64,000 bases of DNA from Litoditis marina. Its lineage: Eukaryota; Nematoda; Chromadorea; Rhabditida; Rhabditidae. Below the pieces are notes generated by a model. That model had not been told where the DNA came from, did not search any database, and saw nothing but the letters and a program-made list of their open reading frames with translations. The stretch lies in contig OZ038436.1 in NCBI GenBank assembly GCA_964036275.1, positions 1,884,214-1,948,213 of the forward strand. The letters are read 5' to 3'. Positions 49,279 to 58,711 of this stretch are shown here, in pieces; positions within the stretch are counted from its first letter, which is position 1, and each line of letters begins with the position of its first letter. Made by a program: the position numbers and the translations under genes.

Positions 49279-52200
49279 TTACTTAGTTGTCCCGTGCCTC
49301 AGGGAGCGGTTGCTCTTCTGCGGGACCCAATTTGCTTTCCATTTCGATCTATCTTGTGCCAGGCTGGACCAATGAAGGAGACCCGCCCGAACTGTTCCAC
49401 TGTGCCTGTTCAGGAAAAGCTTAAAAGAGTTATTTCTGTGTGCCAACGAGTCGGACCAACGCATGGGAGGACGGCCAACTGGGCGGCGTACGTCCCTGGG
49501 GTACCAGGTCGCGGTAGATGTGGACCATCTGTCGTCTTGTCTTCTCATGAGGTGACCGGCCCATCTGTGCTTATTCGAGTTGGCTTGTACGATTATATCG
49601 TTAACTCCTGTCATCGCTCGAATGTCGGAGTTGTGGAGATGTCTGTCGCGTTGAACTCTCAGCGGGATTCCGACCATTTTCCGTTCGAGAGCAGCTTGAG
49701 TTACTCTGAGGTGGTTTTCGGAGGCCGCGGTAAGGGCCCAGGTTTCGGATCCGTAGGTGATTGCTGGGAGGACGTGGGTGTTGAAAAGAGACCGTTTGTA
49801 GTTGGAGTCGGAAGAGGTCGAGATGACCGGCATGATGTTGTATAGTGCAGCCCATCCGGCGCTTCTTCGTCGGGATAATTCGTGCGTGAGGTCGTTCGAC
49901 ATGTTGATCGATCTCCCTAGGAAGGTATAACGATCGACTCTCTCGATGTTGGACTGCCCGACTCTTAGCTCGGCGTTGGAGGGGACGAAGTTAGACATGT
50001 ACTGGGTCTTCTTCAAATTTATCTCCAGACCAACTGCGCGGCCGACTGTATCTAGTTCGTTGAGGGAGGAGCTGGCTTCGGCTAGGGATTTGCTGAAGAT
50101 AACTATGTCGTCGGCAAATCGTAGATGGTGTAGTTGGCGGCCGTTGATTCTGATCCCTCGTAGCTGTCGGAGTGGGTTGGTGTCAAGGTCGTGTTTCTGC
50201 CAGTTGAGGTTCCGGAGGGCATGTTCGAGGACTGCGCTAAAGATCGTTGGGGAAATGGGGTCACCTTGGCGGGCGCCTCTGTTGATCGGGATTGTGAGTT
50301 TCCTGTCGTAGAGGCGGATAGTAGTCGAGGTGCCGGATAAACACTTTCCCAAGATCTTCAAGTATTGGTGGTGGACTCCTTGATTTTCCAGGGCTCGAAG
50401 TATCGGTATAACTTCAACGGAGTCGAAGGCCTTTTTGTAGTCTACGAAAGTCAAGACCAGGTCGATCTTGTGTTCTCGGCAGGCCTCGATGACCCTCGTG
50501 ACTGTTTGGATATTGTCCATTGTACTAAAGCCAGGACGAAAGCCCGTCTGCTCCAGGGGTTGTTCCGAGTCCAAGGTTTTCCGCACCCGCGCCAGGATAA
50601 TTTTGGAGAAGATCTTGTACATCACTGGAAGGCTGGTTATTGGACGGTAGTTGCCTATATCCTCCTTGTCGCCCTTTTTGAAGATCAGCGACATAGATGA
50701 CGTCTTCCAGGCGGTCGGGATGGATCCGGCTGCGAGGTAAACCGAGAAACGTTCGGCCAGAGCTGTGTGTAGTTCGTGGCCCATGGATTTGATTTCGTCG
50801 ATCGAGATCTTGTCAGGACCGCTCGCTTTGCCACTTGCCGAAGACTCGATTGCCGATCTGACTTCGCTTGGGAGTACGAAGGGGACTGCTTCGGCGTCCT
50901 GTGGTTGTTGGGGTGCGAAGTTAGGTCCTTGCCAAGAGGAACTGTACAGGTTGGAGTAGAATTTCACGAACTCTTCCTCAATTCCTCTGCGGGATGTTAT
51001 TCTGACGCCGTCGGGATTCTTGATGGAAGGTATTAGTAGTTGGTGTTCGGCGAGTCTGCGGGAGGTAGTTTTCAGGCTCTTGCGAAGTTCAGCAGCAAGC
51101 AACAGTCTCGAGGTGCGGTATTGATTGTGATCGTCCTTGATGCGGCGTCTACATTCTTTCGAGAGAGAGGCAAAGGCTACAGGGTCCCGGTTAGGAGTAT
51201 CCCGTAGAATACTTCTCTGGGCGAGGAGAAGCTTGGTGGCTTGCGAAATCCGATCATTCGAGTGGGAAGCAGAGGGTTGTCTATGAGCAGAAGTGATGGC
51301 TTTCAGGTGTGTCACGAAATCGTCGTACTCTTCCGAGATGTCCACCATAGAAGACGGGAGCAGGGTGGCAATTCGCGGATCGAGGGCGAGAGTGGCGCGG
51401 TTCAACTGAAGCGAAGGGCCGAGCTGCCTAGCGATCTTAGACTTCCGGACGAAGGCGTTGTCAATCACAAGAGTAGCACGGATAGCTCGGTGGTCGCTGC
51501 CAGTGTGAAGGTGGTGGAGGTGTTCAATATTCCATATGGAATTCAGGCGATTCGTCAGGACAAAATCAATTTCCCGTCTTGAGCTGTCATTGGGAGACGC
51601 GTGTGTCCATCTATCGTTGAGGTTCTTTCTGAAGAAAGAGTTGGCATGGTATAGGTGTTCGCTTTCGATGAAGGAGGCCAAACGATCACCGCAGGAATTC
51701 CTTGTGTCATTCGAGTGAGGGCCTACGAAGGTTTCGGAGGGGCTGGTGCGGCAACCGATGGTGGAATTGAAATCGCCTTGTACCACCTTGAAGAGACTTC
51801 TGTCGCCGTGGAGGGCGTTCTGGATATCTTCATAGAATGTGGCATGATCTTCTTCATCGGCGTCAGCCGTGGGAGCGTAGACCTGGACTATGGAGATGGA
51901 AGTTGACTTGGCTTCTAGACGGAGACGAGCGACTCTCGGGGAATAGTGGACAACGTCGACGATTCTTGAGGTCATGTGGGATGCGACGATGAAGCCGACT
52001 CCGCTGGATGTGGAACCGGGAGCGCGAGGGCCCAGGATGACTTGGTGGCCGTTGTTCCATCTGGTCGATAGAGATTCCTTGCGTTTTGTTTCAGAGAGAC
52101 CGATGACATCGAACTTGATTTGCAACAACTCAGACAACAGAAGGCTTAGTTGGGAGTCGGAGCAGATGGAGCGAGTGTTGTAGGACAGCAGATGAAGCCT

Positions 52201-52371
52201 CTCCTTATTGTTATGTCGGCGTAGGTGGCGGGATAGGGGGGGTTTCGGTGAAGGCGGTGGATCGGTAGACAGCCTGGTAACCTGAGATTGGATGGCCTCT
52301 GGCTCTCCCCTTCTTGTCCCACGCTGTCGTACGGGGAGGGGTGAGCCTGCAGGTGACTGAGGCGCGCGCAA
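49279..52371 (-). CDS. RTE endonuclease-reverse transcriptase, copy 2 (intact)
   Basis: 1,030 codons. The apurinic-type endonuclease spans about residues 60-300: LSETK 92-96 (catalytic Glu), GDFNS near 198 and GSDHRA near 293 (catalytic Asp-His). The reverse transcriptase spans about 510-790: FVDYKKAFDSV 642-652 (motif A), RQGDP 701-705 (motif B), and FADD 752-755 (catalytic Asp pair). The C-terminus has HRWAGHLMRR near 934 and GRPPMRWSDSL, typical of RTE. It nicks DNA and reverse-transcribes the element RNA at the target. There is no ATG before the endonuclease: the frame opens after TGA at 52,393-52,395 and the first convenient codon is TTG at 52,371. It differs from copy 3 at residues 762 and 857. 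Confidence 0.92.
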   Translation of the reverse strand: MRAPQSPAGSPLPVRQRGTRRGEPEAIQSQVTRLSTDPPPSPKPPLSRHLRRHNNKERLHLLSYNTRSICSDSQLSLLLSELLQIKFDVIGLSETKRKESLSTRWNNGHQVILGPRAPGSTSSGVGFIVASHMTSRIVDVVHYSPRVARLRLEAKSTSISIVQVYAPTADADEEDHATFYEDIQNALHGDRSLFKVVQGDFNSTIGCRTSPSETFVGPHSNDTRNSCGDRLASFIESEHLYHANSFFRKNLNDRWTHASPNDSSRREIDFVLTNRLNSIWNIEHLHHLHTGSDHRAIRATLVIDNAFVRKSKIARQLGPSLQLNRATLALDPRIATLLPSSMVDISEEYDDFVTHLKAITSAHRQPSASHSNDRISQATKLLLAQRSILRDTPNRDPVAFASLSKECRRRIKDDHNQYRTSRLLLAAELRKSLKTTSRRLAEHQLLIPSIKNPDGVRITSRRGIEEEFVKFYSNLYSSSWQGPNFAPQQPQDAEAVPFVLPSEVRSAIESSASGKASGPDKISIDEIKSMGHELHTALAERFSVYLAAGSIPTAWKTSSMSLIFKKGDKEDIGNYRPITSLPVMYKIFSKIILARVRKTLDSEQPLEQTGFRPGFSTMDNIQTVTRVIEACREHKIDLVLTFVDYKKAFDSVEVIPILRALENQGVHHQYLKILGKCLSGTSTTIRLYDRKLTIPINRGARQGDPISPTIFSAVLEHALRNLNWQKHDLDTNPLRQLRGIRINGRQLHHLRFADDIVIFSKSLAEASSSLNELDTVGRAVGLEINLKKTQYMSNFVPSNAELRVGQSNIERVDRYTFLGRSINMSNDLTHELSRRRSAGWAALYNIMPVISTSSDSNYKRSLFNTHVLPAITYGSETWALTAASENHLRVTQAALERKMVGIPLRVQRDRHLHNSDIRAMTGVNDIIVQANSNKHRWAGHLMRRQDDRWSTSTATWYPRDVRRPVGRPPMRWSDSLAHRNNSFKLFLNRHSGTVRAGLLHWSSLAQDRSKWKANWVPQKSNRSLRHGTTK

Positions 52372-52461
52372 ATTGTTTTTAGCAATTGGGTGTCATTCCC
52401 CGGTCCGCGAGCCAGGCGGCGACCGAGTCACTCCAGGGGGGTCAAGCCCTAGAGACGACGT

Positions 52462-52590
52462 TTGCCAACGTTTAGCCTACCGATAAGGACTCCAGGGAGC
52501 AATGGTGACCAGCCTTTGAACCCGGTTAAAATTTATCCTACGGTAGTTACCAGGGGACACCGCGAGGAGGCGTTTAGCAATCATCCACCC
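52462..52590 (-). ncRNA. HDV-like self-cleaving ribozyme, LINE copy 2
   Basis: Same sequence and predicted fold as 46,348-46,476; G1 = 52,590 is the first base of the LINE. Confidence 0.75.
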
Positions 52591-53815
52591 AGAGATTAGA
52601 TTTTCCGTTATTTTTTTTCACGTTTTGTTCTACAGCTATATCTTCTTCATTATGTTTCCAGGAAAAATTAAAAAAGTGGTAAAGAGAAAAGAAAATTAAA
52701 ATCAAGTCATTGCTTAAACGTTGTTGTGAAACAATTAAAGCTATTGACACTTTTATTGTCGAAAATGTTCATCTAACGTTAAAGAGACCTCTAACGCATC
52801 GCAATGTTGCACCACCTGTATTCATAGTGTACCAGGAGTTCGCAACAATATTTAGCACATACTTGGTACAGAGAATAAAAAAAACTTGAGGATCAGGCCT
52901 CTCGTTTCACCCTGAAAACGTCTATTTGTCAGACCGTTTTTTTTTTCAAAAATTGTATTTAATTGAATTAATAGTTAACTAAATGTAATCGGTGTCCATG
53001 TCTCGCTGTGTATGGACCTCGACATGCTGTAGTTTGAAGCTTCGAACGAAAATACTCGGTAAATTCTGTTCAATACACCAGCTGACTGAGCGCCCGTCTT
53101 TCCACGTTCTTAACAATAGGCCTTAGCTACTCTGTCAAAAAAGTGCATTTGATCGAGAGGTCGAGACCCCAATCAATTTTTGAGTCCCGATGTTTACAAC
53201 TTCCAAACTCGAAATTTTGTGACGCGATTTGTCAAAAAAACATTTTTGGAAAAATGATCGGCTGGTATAATGATTACAGTACCTCAACCTACTTTATATT
53301 ACGTAAAAGTGATGAAAAGGTATACGTTTTTCGTGTTTGAGAATAGTTCCAGGTTCCGACAAAGTGCAAATGTAAGTTAGTGAAAAGTGGTTAGCGTCGC
53401 CTGCAAAAATGTAGAAAGTGGCCCTGACTAAAACCTGTAGTCTGATCTGCATACTCATTATCATTCGAACATTAAAGGAACATTATAGATGGTGAATCAC
53501 AACTGAACACACGGACACCAAACACAGCAGCAATTCTCACATTGCACAGATTTTTCAAGTTATGCACATTTACATCTTATCTAGATCGTTCGCTGAAAGG
53601 ATTGTCTACCAAATCGGAGGCCGTTATATACAATAGTCACGAAACATTGAACTGTGGGAATGCAATTGGTTTTCCCGTAGGAAGAAATCCTCTCAATTTA
53701 CGGTGCAGTGCTCGCGAGTTCACTACAAATTCGTAAAATTTCCTAGAATCTTTGATTAAAAATAGACTCATTGTCGTGAAAGAGTCACACCTCGTAAAAG
53801 AGTCACACCGTAAAA

Positions 53816-53967
53816 GGCAGCAAAAAGTATGAACGCAGAGTTGGCAGCAGATTGTTGCTGCTTGCTGCCGACAGCAAGTCTTGCAGTCGGCAGCACGATC
53901 GATAATCACACTTTGCATGTTGCTGCTGCTGCTGCCAGAGTTGGCAGCAAAAAGTATGAACCCTGCC
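53816..53967. mobile_element. 152-bp CTGCC MITE inside X (unit 3)
   Basis: Duplicated with the unit; see 41,587-41,738. Confidence 0.85.
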
Positions 53968-55399
53968 CTACTGATGTGCGCCCACTAGTCACTGGCAGAT
54001 TTCGGTAACCTAGTCAGATAGCAAAAAAAAAGTCAAAAGAACGATTACAAATCATTTGAGAATATGAATATTTCAGCAAACTAGAAGAGAAACACATACT
54101 CTTTCAAACCACGGGAAAGGGAATATTAGTAATATGGGCTTAACACGATACTTTGTAAGGGTAATCGAGAACTATAATGTTAAGGAGAACGGAGTTGGTG
54201 TATAAACAATGTGTGCAACGTTTGAGTGGATTGATCAGTCGTTGATCACTTGTCAGCATGTGAGAGAGTGTGTAGGTCAAAGATGAGCAGACAGAACGCG
54301 CCCCATCCAAACCTTGCCCCTTACGGAGTTGATTGTATGGTGTCCATATCGGTCATGTAGTCAACTAGATAGCTAAGTGTTTTATGCCAGAACATCCGTC
54401 ACTGAAACGATCAAATTTTGGGGCGAAAAGTTCTATGAGATTGAATAAACCACGATCGATTAATTTACACACTATAACCAATGTTTCACTCACAAAATGC
54501 CATTGCTACAGGGAAGTAGACTCGGATTCGGTTGAAATTCCAAGGCGGGTCGGATTTACATGAAATCAAATCGAATTCTGCCTGAACTTTTCTTTTTGCT
54601 GCTCTGATGTGTTTGTGGTCTGATTTCTGTGAGCTTTTGCTGCAGTTAAGAGATTTCTGAGCTATGTCACAACTATTATTCCGTCCAACCATTTAACTTT
54701 TTATGCAGAAAACGCTCCAGTAATAACTCACCCTTTTAGGTTTCCAATCTAAACAGTTAGCGCAACGTTTAGTGGAATTGAAGAGACTCAACTAAATCAG
54801 TTGAGACACGCCTCGAGTGAGTTTTCGCATTATGAAACGTGAGTGAACGGTCACCCTTTATAAATACAATAAATACAGTATCATCATGGTTTTCGCGCCG
54901 TCTACTCTCTTGTTTGTTTCATTAGTCAACTACAAAACATCTTTGTGATAGTTGTTGGTGGTTCAGTGGTTTTGGTTGAGATATAGAACGGGCGAGGATA
55001 AACAATTGATACTTGTAGAGTGACAAGTAGATGTCCAAGGAGAAACTCTGATTCCATACATACTAAGACAAATAATAACAGAGTTAGGGTTCACATCATC
55101 TTTATGTTCCAGTAAACCATACAAATAAACTAAATAATAGGCCCTTGGGAATGTGCTTTTATTAATTCTATTGTCTTGATTCTCTTGTTGTCGAAATATA
55201 ATCTATTTAAGCTTTTTAGATCTATTTAGCATAGATCTGCTTTTGTACTTGATTGAGTGGTCCACTTGATATTGTGACAGAAGTTTGAGTCAAAGGCAGA
55301 GGGTTGGTGAGAAGAAGAGCAAGTAGACGAACTGTTGAGAACTGTCTGCTCTGGCCAAAACGCCTCTTTTATACTTTTTCTAGACTCTTACTTACTTAG

Positions 55400-58300
55400 T
55401 TACTTAGTTGTCCCGTGCCTCAGGGAGCGGTTGCTCTTCTGCGGGACCCAATTTGCTTTCCATTTCGATCTATCTTGTGCCAGGCTGGACCAATGAAGGA
55501 GACCCGCCCGAACTGTTCCACTGTGCCTGTTCAGGAAAAGCTTAAAAGAGTTATTTCTGTGTGCCAACGAGTCGGACCAACGCATGGGAGGACGGCCAAC
55601 TGGGCGGCGTACGTCCCTGGGGTACCAGGTCGCGGTAGATGTGGACCATCTGTCGTCTTGTCTTCTCATGAGGTGACCGGCCCATCTGTGCTTATTCGAG
55701 TTGGCTTGTACGATTATATCGTTAACTCCTGTCATCGCTCGAATGTCGGAGTTGTGGAGATGTCTGTCGCGTTGAACTCTCAGCGGGATTCCGACCATTT
55801 TCCGTTCGAGAGCAGCTTGAGTTACTCTGAGGTGGTTTTCGGAGGCCGCGGTAAGGGCCCAGGTTTCGGATCCGTAGGTGATTGCTGGGAGGACGTGGGT
55901 GTTGAAAAGAGACCGTTTCAAGTTGGAGTCGGAAGAGGTCGAGATGACCGGCATGATGTTGTATAGTGCAGCCCATCCGGCGCTTCTTCGTCGGGATAAT
56001 TCGTGCGTGAGGTCGTTCGACATGTTGATCGATCTCCCTAGGAAGGTATAACGATCGACTCTCTCGATGTTGGACTGCCCGACTCTTAGCTCGGCGTTGG
56101 AGGGGACGAAGTTAGACATGTACTGGGTCTTCTTCAAATTTATCTCCAGACCAACTGCGCGGCCGACTGTATCTAGTTCGTTGAGGGAGGAGCTGGCTTC
56201 GGCTAGGAATTTGCTGAAGATAACTATGTCGTCGGCAAATCGTAGATGGTGTAGTTGGCGGCCGTTGATTCTGATCCCTCGTAGCTGTCGGAGTGGGTTG
56301 GTGTCAAGGTCGTGTTTCTGCCAGTTGAGGTTCCGGAGGGCATGTTCGAGGACTGCGCTAAAGATCGTTGGGGAAATGGGGTCACCTTGGCGGGCGCCTC
56401 TGTTGATCGGGATTGTGAGTTTCCTGTCGTAGAGGCGGATAGTAGTCGAGGTGCCGGATAAACACTTTCCCAAGATCTTCAAGTATTGGTGGTGGACTCC
56501 TTGATTTTCCAGGGCTCGAAGTATCGGTATAACTTCAACGGAGTCGAAGGCCTTTTTGTAGTCTACGAAAGTCAAGACCAGGTCGATCTTGTGTTCTCGG
56601 CAGGCCTCGATGACCCTCGTGACTGTTTGGATATTGTCCATTGTACTAAAGCCAGGACGAAAGCCCGTCTGCTCCAGGGGTTGTTCCGAGTCCAAGGTTT
56701 TCCGCACCCGCGCCAGGATAATTTTGGAGAAGATCTTGTACATCACTGGAAGGCTGGTTATTGGACGGTAGTTGCCTATATCCTCCTTGTCGCCCTTTTT
56801 GAAGATCAGCGACATAGATGACGTCTTCCAGGCGGTCGGGATGGATCCGGCTGCGAGGTAAACCGAGAAACGTTCGGCCAGAGCTGTGTGTAGTTCGTGG
56901 CCCATGGATTTGATTTCGTCGATCGAGATCTTGTCAGGACCGCTCGCTTTGCCACTTGCCGAAGACTCGATTGCCGATCTGACTTCGCTTGGGAGTACGA
57001 AGGGGACTGCTTCGGCGTCCTGTGGTTGTTGGGGTGCGAAGTTAGGTCCTTGCCAAGAGGAACTGTACAGGTTGGAGTAGAATTTCACGAACTCTTCCTC
57101 AATTCCTCTGCGGGATGTTATTCTGACGCCGTCGGGATTCTTGATGGAAGGTATTAGTAGTTGGTGTTCGGCGAGTCTGCGGGAGGTAGTTTTCAGGCTC
57201 TTGCGAAGTTCAGCAGCAAGCAACAGTCTCGAGGTGCGGTATTGATTGTGATCGTCCTTGATGCGGCGTCTACATTCTTTCGAGAGAGAGGCAAAGGCTA
57301 CAGGGTCCCGGTTAGGAGTATCCCGTAGAATACTTCTCTGGGCGAGGAGAAGCTTGGTGGCTTGCGAAATCCGATCATTCGAGTGGGAAGCAGAGGGTTG
57401 TCTATGAGCAGAAGTGATGGCTTTCAGGTGTGTCACGAAATCGTCGTACTCTTCCGAGATGTCCACCATAGAAGACGGGAGCAGGGTGGCAATTCGCGGA
57501 TCGAGGGCGAGAGTGGCGCGGTTCAACTGAAGCGAAGGGCCGAGCTGCCTAGCGATCTTAGACTTCCGGACGAAGGCGTTGTCAATCACAAGAGTAGCAC
57601 GGATAGCTCGGTGGTCGCTGCCAGTGTGAAGGTGGTGGAGGTGTTCAATATTCCATATGGAATTCAGGCGATTCGTCAGGACAAAATCAATTTCCCGTCT
57701 TGAGCTGTCATTGGGAGACGCGTGTGTCCATCTATCGTTGAGGTTCTTTCTGAAGAAAGAGTTGGCATGGTATAGGTGTTCGCTTTCGATGAAGGAGGCC
57801 AAACGATCACCGCAGGAATTCCTTGTGTCATTCGAGTGAGGGCCTACGAAGGTTTCGGAGGGGCTGGTGCGGCAACCGATGGTGGAATTGAAATCGCCTT
57901 GTACCACCTTGAAGAGACTTCTGTCGCCGTGGAGGGCGTTCTGGATATCTTCATAGAATGTGGCATGATCTTCTTCATCGGCGTCAGCCGTGGGAGCGTA
58001 GACCTGGACTATGGAGATGGAAGTTGACTTGGCTTCTAGACGGAGACGAGCGACTCTCGGGGAATAGTGGACAACGTCGACGATTCTTGAGGTCATGTGG
58101 GATGCGACGATGAAGCCGACTCCGCTGGATGTGGAACCGGGAGCGCGAGGGCCCAGGATGACTTGGTGGCCGTTGTTCCATCTGGTCGATAGAGATTCCT
58201 TGCGTTTTGTTTCAGAGAGACCGATGACATCGAACTTGATTTGCAACAACTCAGACAACAGAAGGCTTAGTTGGGAGTCGGAGCAGATGGAGCGAGTGTT

Positions 58301-58492
58301 GTAGGACAGCAGATGAAGCCTCTCCTTATTGTTATGTCGGCGTAGGTGGCGGGATAGGGGGGGTTTCGGTGAAGGCGGTGGATCGGTAGACAGCCTGGTA
58401 ACCTGAGATTGGATGGCCTCTGGCTCTCCCCTTCTTGTCCCACGCTGTCGTACGGGGAGGGGTGAGCCTGCAGGTGACTGAGGCGCGCGCAA
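55400..58492 (-). CDS. RTE endonuclease-reverse transcriptase, copy 3 (intact)
   Basis: 1,030 codons with all endonuclease and reverse transcriptase motifs of copy 2. It has Phe instead of Ser at residue 762, six residues after the FADD box, and Leu at residue 857 as in copy 1. No ATG precedes the endonuclease domain. Whether it is active cannot be told from sequence. Confidence 0.92.
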   Translation of the reverse strand: MRAPQSPAGSPLPVRQRGTRRGEPEAIQSQVTRLSTDPPPSPKPPLSRHLRRHNNKERLHLLSYNTRSICSDSQLSLLLSELLQIKFDVIGLSETKRKESLSTRWNNGHQVILGPRAPGSTSSGVGFIVASHMTSRIVDVVHYSPRVARLRLEAKSTSISIVQVYAPTADADEEDHATFYEDIQNALHGDRSLFKVVQGDFNSTIGCRTSPSETFVGPHSNDTRNSCGDRLASFIESEHLYHANSFFRKNLNDRWTHASPNDSSRREIDFVLTNRLNSIWNIEHLHHLHTGSDHRAIRATLVIDNAFVRKSKIARQLGPSLQLNRATLALDPRIATLLPSSMVDISEEYDDFVTHLKAITSAHRQPSASHSNDRISQATKLLLAQRSILRDTPNRDPVAFASLSKECRRRIKDDHNQYRTSRLLLAAELRKSLKTTSRRLAEHQLLIPSIKNPDGVRITSRRGIEEEFVKFYSNLYSSSWQGPNFAPQQPQDAEAVPFVLPSEVRSAIESSASGKASGPDKISIDEIKSMGHELHTALAERFSVYLAAGSIPTAWKTSSMSLIFKKGDKEDIGNYRPITSLPVMYKIFSKIILARVRKTLDSEQPLEQTGFRPGFSTMDNIQTVTRVIEACREHKIDLVLTFVDYKKAFDSVEVIPILRALENQGVHHQYLKILGKCLSGTSTTIRLYDRKLTIPINRGARQGDPISPTIFSAVLEHALRNLNWQKHDLDTNPLRQLRGIRINGRQLHHLRFADDIVIFSKFLAEASSSLNELDTVGRAVGLEINLKKTQYMSNFVPSNAELRVGQSNIERVDRYTFLGRSINMSNDLTHELSRRRSAGWAALYNIMPVISTSSDSNLKRSLFNTHVLPAITYGSETWALTAASENHLRVTQAALERKMVGIPLRVQRDRHLHNSDIRAMTGVNDIIVQANSNKHRWAGHLMRRQDDRWSTSTATWYPRDVRRPVGRPPMRWSDSLAHRNNSFKLFLNRHSGTVRAGLLHWSSLAQDRSKWKANWVPQKSNRSLRHGTTK

Positions 58493-58582
58493 ATTGTTTT
58501 TAGCAATTGGGTGTCATTCCCCGGTCCGCGAGCCAGGCGGCGACCGAGTCACTCCAGGGGGGTCAAGCCCTAGAGACGACGT

Positions 58583-58711
58583 TTGCCAACGTTTAGCCTA
58601 CCGATAAGGACTCCAGGGAGCAATGGTGACCAGCCTTTGAACCCGGTTAAAATTTATCCTACGGTAGTTACCAGGGGACACCGCGAGGAGGCGTTTAGCA
58701 ATCATCCACCC
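58583..58711 (-). ncRNA. HDV-like self-cleaving ribozyme, LINE copy 3
   Basis: Same sequence and predicted fold as 46,348-46,476; G1 = 58,711. Confidence 0.75.

Larger units (their letters stand above)
46477..52590. repeat. Tandem unit 2 (X 46,477-49,266 + LINE 49,267-52,590)
   Basis: Period 6,114 bp. The LINE frame is intact. Shares with unit 1 the shorter form at the GCTCTGATGTTTTTG site. Confidence 0.95.
49267..52590 (-). mobile_element. RTE-type LINE, copy 2
   Basis: Full length, with 5' ribozyme, single intact frame and (TAAG)n-type tail. Confidence 0.9.
52591..58711. repeat. Tandem unit 3 (X 52,591-55,387 + LINE 55,388-58,711)
   Basis: Period 6,121 bp. It shares the longer form at the GCTCTGATGTGTTTGTGG site with unit 4. 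The LINE frame is intact. Confidence 0.95.
55388..58711 (-). mobile_element. RTE-type LINE, copy 3
   Basis: Full length, with 5' ribozyme, single intact frame and (TAAG)n-type tail. Confidence 0.9.
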
